Notes: generated from the sequence alone by a model not told the origin. A stretch of DNA of 64,000 nucleotides from Paludibacteraceae bacterium (GCA_017550335.1 JAFZPM010000048.1:1-64000); one strand, 5' to 3'. Numbered from the stretch's first letter, positions 18,235-25,618 are shown. Translations and numbers: made by a program.

Positions 18235-18710
18235 TGATGGAAAAGGAAAAACTGAAATTCATGCGGAAGGCGATCGCCATTTCCCGCAAAAGCGTAGAGA
18301 CAGGCGGTGGCCCCTTCGGAGCGGTCATCGTGAAGGATGGCGAAATCATCGCTTCCTCCAACAACCAAGTGACGAAGGGGAATGACCCAACAGCCCATGC
18401 GGAGGTGATGGCGATCCGCAAGGCGTGCAAAAAACTGAAGACGTTCGATCTCTCAGGCTGCGAACTGTACGCCTCCTGCGAACCTTGCCCGATGTGCCTC
18501 TCGGCCATGTATTGGGCGCATATCGATCGCTACTACTACGCGAACCAAAAGGAGGACGCCAAGGCCATAGGCTTCGACGACCAGTTCATATACGACGAGC
18601 TGGACAAACCCGCCGGCAAACGTTCCATGCCAAGAGAACAGATACTGCGCGACGAAGCTTTGGAGACATTCCGCGCCTGGACGGAGAAAACGGACAAGGT
18701 GGAGTATTAG
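18234..18710 (+). CDS. Nucleoside/guanine deaminase (cytidine deaminase-like zinc enzyme)
   Basis: This protein of about 158 residues has the complete CDA-fold zinc site: His55-Ala-Glu57 ('TAHAEVMAIR') and 'CEPCPMC' with Cys85 and Cys88. 'GGGPFGAVIV' near the start is typical of the GuaD/TadA-like group. The length and the C-terminal extension ('REQILRDEALETFRAW') resemble bacterial guanine deaminases of the CDA superfamily rather than tRNA adenosine deaminase TadA. Substrate choice cannot be settled from sequence alone. The start overlaps the stop of the oxoamine synthase as ATGA; a second ATG follows directly. Confidence 0.88.
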   Translation: MMEKEKLKFMRKAIAISRKSVETGGGPFGAVIVKDGEIIASSNNQVTKGNDPTAHAEVMAIRKACKKLKTFDLSGCELYASCEPCPMCLSAMYWAHIDRYYYANQKEDAKAIGFDDQFIYDELDKPAGKRSMPREQILRDEALETFRAWTEKTDKVEY

Positions 18711-18782
18711 ACCATCGGCAGGAGACACCTGCCCCGCCCTACCCCCTCTACGAATCTTTTTTTGAAAAAAATGCGTTTATGC

Positions 18783-18813
18783 TTTGGCATAATAGGGAAA
18801 TGTAGTATATTCG
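18783..18813 (+). promoter_or_regulatory. Promoter of tRNA-Gln
   Basis: TTTG (18783-18786), exactly 19 nt, then TATATTCG (18806-18813), one mismatch from TAnnTTTG. It lies 16 nt before the tRNA. Confidence 0.65.
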
Positions 18814-18829
18814 CGGTCGATAAAGGCAT

Positions 18830-18900
18830 TGCCTTATGGTGTAATGGTAGCACATCAGTTTCTGGCACTGCTTGTCTGGGTTCGAATCCTAGTAAGGCAA
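18830..18900 (+). tRNA. tRNA-Gln (anticodon CUG)
   Basis: The acceptor TGCCTTA pairs with TAAGGCA; a U1-A72 first pair is typical of glutamine tRNAs. The anticodon arm has loop TTCTGGC with anticodon CTG, and the T-loop is TTCGAAT. The discriminator is A and CCA is not encoded. An intrinsic terminator follows at 18913. Confidence 0.88.
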
Positions 18901-18912
18901 CAATGCGAACTT

Positions 18913-18945
18913 AAAAACCCTTGAGCGATCAAGGGTTTTTTTTTG
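18913..18945 (+). terminator. Intrinsic terminator after tRNA-Gln
   Basis: A 10-bp stem (18913-18922 with 18931-18940, AAAAACCCTT/AAGGGTTTTT) closes an 8-nt loop and runs into a long T tract. Confidence 0.88.
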
Positions 18946-18958
18946 CCCTGACGTTTGC

Positions 18959-19417
18959 CTAGAGAATCAACAACGTCAATAGGATGGCGCCTATCGCATA
19001 GGTTACGATGTTTGCGAGCAATGTTCCCCTGAAGATGGCTTGGGACTCGTACCGCTTCCTTAGGCAGAGGTGGTTGATGCCCCATTCGATGAGGAGGGAG
19101 AGGATAAAGGCGACCACATAGTAGATGATGAGCCAAAACAGTTCTTTGTGCTCCCGCACATTCACCTCGTGCGAAGTTACCCAAGGGAACCACATGACCA
19201 GCCACCACCCTCCGTTGAGGTGCAACGTGGTGACGATGCCTGCGATGCCGCTGACCATGTTGCTCAGCAGTTCCGTCAGGTATATCTTTTTGTCGTATCG
19301 CTTGTGTGTGAGGTACTTGGATAGGATGAACGCCTCGCATAAGATGACGAAGGTCATGAAAGCCCATCCTATGGGATGGAAAACATAAATGCCGAATGAA
19401 ACGTTTAATGTAACCAT
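18959..19417 (-). CDS. Four-helix membrane protein of unknown function
   Basis: This 152-residue protein has four predicted membrane segments ('IGWAFMTFVILCEAFIL', 'GIAGIVTTLHL', 'FWLIIYYVVAFILSLLIEW', 'IVTYAIGAILLTLLIL') and a short periplasmic motif 'WVTSHEV'. I recognise no family. It is the last gene of the minus-strand island. A degraded copy of another membrane-protein gene lies just upstream (19420-19640), and the tRNA-Gln terminator faces it 14 bp beyond its stop. Similar small membrane proteins elsewhere in the island suggest a toxin-immunity or stress role, but that is inference. Confidence 0.65.
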   Translation of the reverse strand: MVTLNVSFGIYVFHPIGWAFMTFVILCEAFILSKYLTHKRYDKKIYLTELLSNMVSGIAGIVTTLHLNGGWWLVMWFPWVTSHEVNVREHKELFWLIIYYVVAFILSLLIEWGINHLCLRKRYESQAIFRGTLLANIVTYAIGAILLTLLIL

Positions 19418-19419
19418 GG

Positions 19420-19640
19420 TGATAAAACAATAATTATATATATTATAAATATTACGAATGTCAGGGGAACAATCACATCAAAAATAAAAAACTTGTTTCT
19501 TCCGCTTTCCCCGAACACCAAACAAGTGTAATATGCCAACCGATATCAACATCCATAAGCTGAATTGTTAAATTAAGAGAATTTTCTCAAATAGGCAAAT
19601 GGCACTAAAAACAGATAGTATTATAGGAATATTCTTGATA
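19420..19640 (-). pseudogene. Decayed copy of the small membrane protein at 31372-31671
   Basis: The minus-strand translation 'LWMLISVGILHLFGV' followed by 'RKKQVFYF' matches 'LWMLILVGILRLFSV' and 'WKKRVFFIF' of the intact 99-residue protein at 31372-31671. After the aligned block a frameshift leads into 'DVIVPL', again as in the intact copy. An in-frame stop sits before 'QFSLWML'. Nucleotide identity is obvious around 19465-19560 versus 31434-31530. The copy has no intact frame and is dead. Confidence 0.75.
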
Positions 19641-19687
19641 GAGTTCGATTAACCCGTCTAATTTCAACAGAATACCGATGTTACACA

Positions 19688-20566
19688 TTATTCGAGCCAA
19701 TAAAAATCACGAACTTTAACATCCTGATGCAGTGTCTCATATTGAAGTATCATTGTCCAAGTTTTGTTTAAATAAGAATACATTTCACACGTCGAATCAA
19801 TCGAATTCCTAACCCAATCAAAAATTTCGCATTTATAATCATACAACCTTAAATAATTATCTTCCTTTCTCATAACCCATACAACCCCAGTTGGCAGTTC
19901 TAAAGAATAATCAGTGACAGTCAGTGTATCGCCCTGGTTGTCATATATAACAATCGTAATATAATTAAAAAATCCGTGTGATTTCATGCAAGATGGATGT
20001 TTCTTTATTGAATCAGTTACTGACACACGACTAGAATTGTCAAAAGAAACAAGTCCTTCCCTTATTAGGGAATCTATTCCGAGCGAATCCTGTTCATTTA
20101 TGATATTATCAACATCTGGCTCATTATAATAATTACAATATGGTTCCAATAGATTTCGAAACAACACGCAAATATCGTAAGAAATAATCTTGTCATACAA
20201 GATAGAGTCTCCATTCAAACTCCTGATTGTAATATTAACGAAAAGATCAGCTTCACCGTTAAAAAAAGAACGGAATGGACTGATGTTATCGTACTCGACA
20301 ATTCGATTACACTCTTTCTCATAAAGCCAACTTCTGAAAAAACAATTGTCGTTATTTATATCCTCCATAGGGAATGGGTAAAACTCGTTTATAATCAAAC
20401 TATCACCTCTTATCACGTAACTATATGTCTGAAAATCAAATTGTTTAACACATTGATTATCAGGATATGAATATATACAATTATCTTTCACATAAAAGCC
20501 ACTGCCTCTTTCACAACAAGAAGCCGTAGTCAACAGAAATATAATAATATAGACATAATATCTCAT
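19688..20566 (-). CDS. Lipoprotein of unknown function
   Basis: This 292-residue protein opens with a lipoprotein signal (MRYYVYIIIFLLTTASCC). The mature part is beta-rich and acidic, with many Asp-Ser-Leu runs such as 'GDSILYDKIISYD'. It resembles other island lipoproteins in style but I see no named domain. The gene is AT-rich with frequent ATA and TTA codons, unlike the housekeeping genes to its left. A probable broken frame (20570-20719) sits immediately upstream. Confidence 0.65.
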   Translation of the reverse strand: MRYYVYIIIFLLTTASCCERGSGFYVKDNCIYSYPDNQCVKQFDFQTYSYVIRGDSLIINEFYPFPMEDINNDNCFFRSWLYEKECNRIVEYDNISPFRSFFNGEADLFVNITIRSLNGDSILYDKIISYDICVLFRNLLEPYCNYYNEPDVDNIINEQDSLGIDSLIREGLVSFDNSSRVSVTDSIKKHPSCMKSHGFFNYITIVIYDNQGDTLTVTDYSLELPTGVVWVMRKEDNYLRLYDYKCEIFDWVRNSIDSTCEMYSYLNKTWTMILQYETLHQDVKVRDFYWLE

Positions 20567-20569
20567 TTT

Positions 20570-20719
20570 TTATACTATTATTTTTTTTATCATTATAAAT
20601 TTTTTTGCGAGACTATACATATAATCTAATTTAATCTCATACTTCTTTTCCCAATCACTATGGTTACCATTTTTCGTATATACATCTCTTACTTTTTCCG
20701 AAAACTTTTTCACATCACT
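20570..20719 (-). pseudogene. Frame remnant, probable displaced 3' end of the 20715-21212 gene
   Basis: A 49-codon open stretch with charged, helical sequence ('KKFSEKVRDVYTKNG', 'HSDWEKKYEIKLDYMY') directly abuts and overlaps the stop of the gene at 20715. Joining the two with a single frameshift gives a natural continuous protein (…GMIK then DVKKF…). It could also be a small GTG-started gene or the tail of a lost toxin. Confidence 0.45.
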
Positions 20720-21212
20720 TTATCATCCCACACTTACGCAATATCTCATTTAGAGATTGATGCGTAATCTCCTTATATTTTTGATGATAATCTATCAAAC
20801 ACTTTACAAACAAACTCCATTTGGTACTCTGCCGCATCGGCTTCCCATTTAATTCAACACCAAAACTATCATCGACATATCTACAGAAATTTAATATATC
20901 ATAGCCATATCCATCCTTTGCAAGGATTAATTGCATTTCAACATCTAATCCTTTCTTTATAGTAGTATCTCTTTCTAGCAAATTAGCCTCTTCTATCAAA
21001 ATGCCAATACAGGAATCATTATTGATTTCTATTCTGTACACGCCATCCTTTTCACCTTCATTATACACAACGAGAGGGAATGCATAACCTGATATTGAAA
21101 CAATTCGCAGAATGGGTATATTCTCATATGTGAATTTAAGTTTGCTTCCTGAATATACAGGAGAAGCAAAACCTATTATCAAAGATAAAATGAAAAAAAA
21201 ACGTTTTGTCAT
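20715..21212 (-). CDS. Secreted protein of unknown function, possibly 3'-frameshifted
   Basis: This protein of about 165 residues starts at ATG 21212 (MTKRFFFILSLIIGFASPVYS), a clear Sec signal peptide. A longer frame to 21263 would add an unlikely leader. The mature part is beta-rich with no recognised domain and ends with a helical segment ('KEITHQSLNEILRKCG'). The coding pattern carries on in another frame past the stop (20570-20719), suggesting the native protein was about 48 residues longer. The small lipoprotein gene upstream lies 13 bp away. Confidence 0.6.
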   Translation of the reverse strand: MTKRFFFILSLIIGFASPVYSGSKLKFTYENIPILRIVSISGYAFPLVVYNEGEKDGVYRIEINNDSCIGILIEEANLLERDTTIKKGLDVEMQLILAKDGYGYDILNFCRYVDDSFGVELNGKPMRQSTKWSLFVKCLIDYHQKYKEITHQSLNEILRKCGMIK

Positions 21213-21225
21213 ACTTTTAGTAATA

Positions 21226-21435
21226 TTAAGGATTAACAATGGGTTTAGAGGTAACACTCTCAACCTGTTGAAATTTTAGTTCACCATGAGATGTACGAGT
21301 GACTTGGTCAGCAGGAACCTCACCCTCTATGGTTATAAAAACATACTCTTGTCCATTTAATTCGCTCAAATGTTGCGACCAGCAAGAACAGGAACAAGCA
21401 AATAATAATATTATAGAACAAATTATACGATTCAT
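21226..21435 (-). CDS. Small lipoprotein of unknown function
   Basis: This 69-residue protein has a hydrophobic leader and a cysteine-rich lipobox region (LLFACSCSCWSQ). The short mature part (HLSELNGQEY, GEVPADQV) has no recognised domain. It sits directly upstream of the secreted protein at 20715-21212 and is probably co-transcribed with it. Confidence 0.5.
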   Translation of the reverse strand: MNRIICSIILLFACSCSCWSQHLSELNGQEYVFITIEGEVPADQVTRTSHGELKFQQVESVTSKPIVNP

Positions 21436-21611
21436 TTAATAATATACAATATCTTTAAATTTATAGTAAATCTCCTTATCTCATCCACATCACTCCGCCA
21501 TAGAACTTCCCATATTTGGAAATTCGTTCTGAATCTGTTGTTGTTTCAGCAAAAATATCATCAATGATTACCAGTATTATACTAATTTAAAAGACGGAGA
21601 ATTCTAAAACA

Positions 21612-21857
21612 TTACAGACCATCTATTTCCTTTTTAGCGAGTCCTGTCACTTTGGAAATAGCTTTTACATCTACTCCCAACGCCTTGAGATTTTTTGCAT
21701 TACGAAGATTGGTTTCACGCTCACCTTCCACACGTTCTTCTGCACGTCCTTTCCTCTCCGCAGTAGAGAGGACATTGCTGAAGATCCAGAAGACCTTGAG
21801 GCTCTCTTCGTACTCCGCACGGTCCATATTGGGTGACGCTGTTCCAGGCATGCACAT
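21612..21857 (-). CDS. Truncated Rpn-family nuclease (C-terminal tail only)
   Basis: This 81-residue protein corresponds to the C-terminal end of Rpn (PD-(D/E)XK recombination-promoting nuclease / putative transposase) proteins. It has the 'AEYEESLKVF' helix, a charged coiled coil ('KGRAEERVEGERETNLRNA') and the final 'GVDVKAISKVTGL' helix-turn-helix-like end. The nuclease domain is missing. It has its own ATG and an upstream promoter-like pair at 21883-21913. Whether the tail does anything alone is unknown. A frameshifted sister lies at 24491-24714 and a third tail is fused to the protein at 28148-29362. Confidence 0.65.
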   Translation of the reverse strand: MCMPGTASPNMDRAEYEESLKVFWIFSNVLSTAERKGRAEERVEGERETNLRNAKNLKALGVDVKAISKVTGLAKKEIDGL

Positions 21858-21882
21858 GTTTTTTCTTTTTTAGTCAACTGAA

Positions 21883-21913
21883 CAAAGATGCAAATTTTTC
21901 GTGAACCAAACAA
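21883..21913 (-). promoter_or_regulatory. Promoter-like pair ahead of the Rpn-tail gene
   Basis: On the minus strand TTG (21913-21911), 20 nt, then CATCTTTG (21890-21883), one mismatch from the -7 consensus. It lies inside the repeat unit, so the promoter was copied with the gene. Confidence 0.5.
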
Positions 21914-22121
21914 TTGGGTTTAAAGCATGGGGTCTTCCTTCGGTCTGGCATGGATGCCTGCGGTGCGGGGCGGCATGGTGATGTTGTGCAATATTCTTTG
22001 ACAACTAGACCTCACTGTAATATTAGCACCGTTATTTCTCATGGATGCCTAATTAAGGGGTATTCCTTAAGTTGGCAAATGATTCTAAGCTTCGGCAGTA
22101 CTATATATACCTTACCAATCT

Positions 22122-22874
22122 CTATTGTTTTTTCCCAAAACTATCTCTTTTTTGTAAAACAAACATTGAATCCACCATTATCCATTCATCACAGAGATCG
22201 TAAAAATAGACAAGGTCACAACCATATGGGATTCCAGAAGCGACAACAAGCATTCCTTTGGCAATTTTAGTGCCATCTGCAAATTCTATTTTCAACACCG
22301 GAACCCTCATTTTTTTTAAACAACTAACCACAGAATCACTTAGTGTAAGAGTATAAGAATACTCATCACTATATGTGATTTCATAATCTTGTAATTTCAA
22401 TGCAAAAGAATTTTTGCATGCTTCCAGTTCCTTGCGTGATCTTTCATTGATTTTTATTAGATGGAGATATTTCCCTGACCTGTCATACCTGTCTGACAGC
22501 ACAACCCGTTCATCATAATCATAGTAATAGAAATAATCACAATCGCATGGAGGTTCAGAACACGCCCCAGAGATTCCTTTGGCAATTTTAATGCCATCCG
22601 CAAATTCTATTTTCAACACCGGTGCCCGCATCCCCTTTAAACGACTAACCACAGAATCACTAAGCCAAAGAATACAAACATCCTCGTCACAGAATGGTTC
22701 TTCATGGTTTTCCATTTTTAGGGTAAAAGAATCACCGCTAGCCTCCATCTCCTCCTGAGAAACATTCTCAACTTGATCATTCTTTTGAGGCATATTATTA
22801 CCGCATCCATTATTTAGACTTAGGATTATAATAACCAGAATCATTCTTAAAAATACCGCCTTGAACTGTACCAT
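22122..22874 (-). CDS. Lipoprotein with internal tandem duplication
   Basis: This 250-residue protein has a lipoprotein signal (VIIILSLNNGCGNN). Two repeats of about 95 residues follow: the first with 'WLSDSVVSRLKGMRAPVLK' and 'FADGIKIAKG', the second with 'LSDSVVSCLKKMRVPVLK' and 'FADGTKIAKG'. Each ends in an acidic, Tyr-rich segment (YYYDYDER, YFYDLCDE). A single-unit relative is the lipoprotein at 27640-28116, with a matching signal peptide and the same 'LSD…PILK' core. Its start overlaps the 3' end of an orphan Rhs fragment by 65 bp, the position where an immunity gene is normally found. I therefore suspect an immunity lipoprotein, but no family is recognised. Confidence 0.65.
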   Translation of the reverse strand: MVQFKAVFLRMILVIIILSLNNGCGNNMPQKNDQVENVSQEEMEASGDSFTLKMENHEEPFCDEDVCILWLSDSVVSRLKGMRAPVLKIEFADGIKIAKGISGACSEPPCDCDYFYYYDYDERVVLSDRYDRSGKYLHLIKINERSRKELEACKNSFALKLQDYEITYSDEYSYTLTLSDSVVSCLKKMRVPVLKIEFADGTKIAKGMLVVASGIPYGCDLVYFYDLCDEWIMVDSMFVLQKRDSFGKKQ

Positions 22875-23234
22875 AATCTTCTATCGTTTTTATTAATTCG
22901 GAAAGTTTCATAACAGATGCTTTCTCAGCCAGTGGATCCACACTCAACCATTTCCCCAACCTAGTATCCAACAAACGGAACTCAGTAGTGTAAACACCTT
23001 CCGCCAAGTCACTCTCCTTCTCATGTCCCGTATATCCGAAGCGATAATCACCCGATTTCCAACTTCTTCCCGGCTCCGTCATACCATACGGATAGTAATC
23101 CGTCAAACTAACGACCGTAGGCTCTGCTGTGGTGGATGCCTCATCCGATATCACCGCCATCACGTTGCCGAGGTGGTTGGTGAGCTCGTAGAGGGTGGTC
23201 GAATAATTCGAAAATAGCCAACATTATATGACAT
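22810..23234 (-). pseudogene. Orphan Rhs core 3' end (polymorphic toxin remnant)
   Basis: The frame holds the hallmark end of the Rhs repeat-associated core: 'YELTNHLGNVMAV', then 'YYPYGMTEPGR', 'YRFGYTGHEKESD', 'FRLLDTRLGKWLSVDPLAEK'. A TAA stop just upstream (about 23232) shows that everything 5' of this point has been lost. After the core only about 35 residues of tip follow, much shorter than a typical Rhs toxin, and the usual 'YPNxSPYxY' continuation is absent. So this is a stranded junction fragment, probably non-functional, next to candidate immunity genes. Confidence 0.85.
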
Positions 23235-23239
23235 CTCAT

Positions 23240-23851
23240 TTATTTTCTTATAAGACTTTTAATTTCAATAACAGAGTCAATTAAAAAACCTCCCATGTCA
23301 TGATATTTCACATGCAAGTCACCATCCACAAACTCCGATGAGAAATCTGAAAAATAATACAACGTATCATTGATTCCTTCGATCCGGAAGCGACTTGTAG
23401 AGTTGTCTTGAATGTCATAAACAATAAAAACGAGACTATCTTCCAGACTATCCGCCCTGTTATCGGATAGCAATCTGGAATTTATAGTATCCACAGCAAG
23501 CACAGGCGTTAAGATACAATTCTGTACACTATCCCCGTGGATAACAAAGCAGTGATCACAGCCATACATTAGGACATTACCGTTACCTCCATTTCCTAAG
23601 CAATAAGGCAAATCAACTTTTCCAAGGTCGTATTTATCAAACAAAGAATCGTAATCCATGTGGTTGTCATTTATTTTCAAACACCAGGGTGAGGTGTCAC
23701 ATCCGTCGCACAAGGTAACATGCGTGTTGCCTATTACAGAGTCAAAAAAAACAATTGGACAGTCTCCCTTATTTGTGAATGAACTCCTATTGGAGCACGA
23801 ACACATAAGAATGAGAGCGGAAATAAACCAAATTTTTAAACAACTAGGCAT
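23240..23851 (-). CDS. Lipoprotein of unknown function
   Basis: This 203-residue protein starts from ATG 23851 (MPSCLKIWFISALILMCSCS), a lipoprotein signal. A longer frame starting at 23887 has no leader logic. The mature part is Asp/Cys-rich ('CDGCDTSPWC', 'YGCDHCF') and beta-rich, without a known domain. The first bases of the gene resemble a stretch inside the duplicated lipoprotein (around 22310-22345), suggesting a recombination joint. The next gene downstream is the Rhs remnant, 6 bp away. Confidence 0.6.
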   Translation of the reverse strand: MPSCLKIWFISALILMCSCSNRSSFTNKGDCPIVFFDSVIGNTHVTLCDGCDTSPWCLKINDNHMDYDSLFDKYDLGKVDLPYCLGNGGNGNVLMYGCDHCFVIHGDSVQNCILTPVLAVDTINSRLLSDNRADSLEDSLVFIVYDIQDNSTSRFRIEGINDTLYYFSDFSSEFVDGDLHVKYHDMGGFLIDSVIEIKSLIRK

Positions 23852-23855
23852 AGAA

Positions 23856-24047
23856 TCACTTTTTAAAAGAGGTTTTGTTGGGGGCAACCATCACAGATTT
23901 TCTATTTCCTCTTAGTAGTTTTGTTTTGTGTAGAACATAAAAAGCAAGCCAGCCTATGTTTCTTGCAAAACGAAACAGCTCAAAATCACCGTTACTACCA
24001 TCTTGTTGGTCAACTTCCTGCGCTAGTCTGTGGCGTCGTCTAAATTC
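23856..24047 (-). pseudogene. Coding remnant without a start codon
   Basis: A 63-codon open stretch begins right after an in-frame TAG and reads like real protein: 'RRRHRLAQEVDQQDG', 'NGDFELFRFARNIGWLAFYV', 'LHKTKLLRGNRK'. It overlaps the stop of the membrane protein at 24040 and the upstream edge of the lipoprotein at 23240-23851. It has no plausible start. It may be the severed C-terminus of a toxin or another exchanged gene; I do not recognise the family. Confidence 0.4.
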
Positions 24048-24405
24048 CTATCCATTGCATATAAAGGTAATCTATACAATCGAAAACGTTCCTAATAAGC
24101 GCACCTAACAACCAGACAAGGAACATCAATATTATTAAGTAAAAAGCATGGATGTGGGTCTTGTGTTTACTGAATGCCGAATAGACAATCAAAAATATAG
24201 AAAAAAAAATGTATAGAAAAAATGTCACGAAAAAGGGGAGAACTATATATATACGAAGAGGATGCCTCTCTCCCAAAATATAAATAGAAACAATGTTGAC
24301 ATAACATTCAAAGGCAAATATTGCAATTAGGATCCAAATGTATTTTGGAACTTTAGCTGTAATTTTTTTCAAATAATCGATAATCATATCTGTTCTACGT
24401 TTCAT
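24040..24405 (-). CDS. Small multi-pass membrane protein
   Basis: This 121-residue protein has three strong membrane helices ('YIWILIAIFAFECYVNIV', 'YIVLPFFVTFFLYIFFSIFL', 'AFYLIILMFLVWLLGALI') and a basic N-terminus (MKRRTDMIIDYLKKITAK). No family is recognised. It is similar in build to the small membrane proteins at 31372-31671 and 18959-19417. In toxin-immunity islands, small polytopic proteins commonly guard against pore-forming or membrane-acting toxins, which is inference only. Confidence 0.6.
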   Translation of the reverse strand: MKRRTDMIIDYLKKITAKVPKYIWILIAIFAFECYVNIVSIYILGERHPLRIYIVLPFFVTFFLYIFFSIFLIVYSAFSKHKTHIHAFYLIILMFLVWLLGALIRNVFDCIDYLYMQWIGI

Positions 24406-24490
24406 ACTTACTTCTTATACAATTCGTAATAACCACCGGCAGGATGGGTACAGTACATATCTCCATTCCCTCCATGCCTAAAGTACACTA

Positions 24491-24714
24491 TCACAGACTA
24501 TCTATTCCCTTTCTAGTGAGACCTGTCACTTTAGAAATGGTTTCCACATCCACTCCCAACGCCTTGAGATTTTTTGCATTACGAAGATTGGTTTCACGCT
24601 CACCTTCCGCACGTCCTTTCCTCTCAGGACATTGCCAAAGTCCCAGAAGACCTTGAGGCTCTCTTCGTACTCCGCACAGTCCATATTGGGCGACGCAGTT
24701 CCAGGCATGCACAT
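24491..24714 (-). pseudogene. Frameshifted copy of the Rpn-tail gene
   Basis: The same ATG and N-terminal residues (MCMPGTASPNMD, AEYEESLKVFW) as in the copy at 21612-21857 are present. Small deletions relative to that copy then throw the reading into another frame, where the expected tail (KGRAEGERETNLRNA, 'GVDVETISKVTGL') continues to the stop at 24491. No single frame encodes the full tail. Confidence 0.75.
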
Positions 24715-24790
24715 GTTTTTTCTTTTTTAGTCAACCGAACATAGATATAACTTTTTCGTGAACCAAGCAATTGGGTTTAAAGCATGCGGT
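24495..24790. repeat. Direct repeat copy B (Rpn-tail cassette)
   Basis: This is nearly identical to 21610-21930 in the same orientation, including about 60 bp upstream of the small frame. The two repeats bracket the Rhs remnant and three candidate immunity genes, so recombination between them would excise that block of about 2.9 kb. Confidence 0.8.
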
Positions 24791-24799
24791 ATTATCCGA

Positions 24800-25618
24800 T
24801 TAATCCTCTTTCCTGCCTTTGTCATTACCTGATTTTTGTGGGGGACTATAAATATGACTTCCTTTCACTTTCATTGTTTCAATACAATCATCCTTCCCTA
24901 TTATTTGAGTACCATGCCGTATAGCCTTTTGCGGAGGCACAGTTTTATGTTTTAAGTAGGTAACTATATAAAAAGTATCACCCATAATAGCAACTTTTAA
25001 GTAGTTGCAAAAATTCACATCTTCATACTTCTTTTTAGCCTCCTCCTTAATTTTAAAATAAGTGTAAGTAACATTGTATTCGGAGTAAGTATATTTTCCG
25101 TAATCTGACATTGACATCTCACGTAAACTAACAATTGAATCTTTTGTGAAATAAGATGCGATATCGTCTTCTTGTATATTTATCGTCGCTGGTTGAAGAT
25201 ATGGGCCAACAGTTTCTTTTGAAGGCAAGCTCTGGTTTTCTCCCATATCCGACAATTCAACATCGTTCATCCAATGAAGACGACCGTCTAATTTTGGACT
25301 ATAGTCAGAATAAGTACGAACGGGATAGATATGCCCTCTACTAGAAGCGTCGGGTAGCAATATTGCAATTTCGTTATATGGCTCAATACACACAAAAGAA
25401 ACTTTTCCCATTTTTATATATGAAAGTAATGAATCATGAGTCACAGAATCAATTTCAAGATACGGTCCTATTATATTTTTTTTTCGAATGACAAAGATCG
25501 AATCTTGCGTAGATGCAAAACTTTGCAAATAGGTACAAAACGAAAAGACAAACATAAAAATAGACATTTTTATGAATTTGCTCTTCTTTAAGTAACGAAT
25601 AGCCTGAATCATTCCCAA
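24800..25618 (-). CDS. Secreted protein of unknown function
   Basis: This protein of about 255-272 residues has a signal peptide best seen from the internal Met at 25567 (MSIFMFVFSFCTYLQSFA). The longer start at 25618 adds a basic leader. It contains two copies of a short 'VGPYLQ/IGPYLE' motif and an Asp-rich beta pattern, and ends in a basic tail (SGNDKGRKED). I recognise no domain. Confidence 0.6.
   Translation of the reverse strand: MGMIQAIRYLKKSKFIKMSIFMFVFSFCTYLQSFASTQDSIFVIRKKNIIGPYLEIDSVTHDSLLSYIKMGKVSFVCIEPYNEIAILLPDASSRGHIYPVRTYSDYSPKLDGRLHWMNDVELSDMGENQSLPSKETVGPYLQPATINIQEDDIASYFTKDSIVSLREMSMSDYGKYTYSEYNVTYTYFKIKEEAKKKYEDVNFCNYLKVAIMGDTFYIVTYLKHKTVPPQKAIRHGTQIIGKDDCIETMKVKGSHIYSPPQKSGNDKGRKED

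Larger units (their letters stand above)
21610..21930. repeat. Direct repeat copy A (Rpn-tail cassette)
   Basis: About 300 bp here are nearly identical to 24495-24790, including the small frame, its 5' leader and the promoter region. Both copies have the same orientation and differ by small indels inside the coding part. Confidence 0.8.

Noticed and set aside
18717..18733. Hairpin GGCAGG/CCTGCC after the deaminase gene
   Set aside because: The stem is only 6 bp and no T-run follows, so it is not a convincing terminator.
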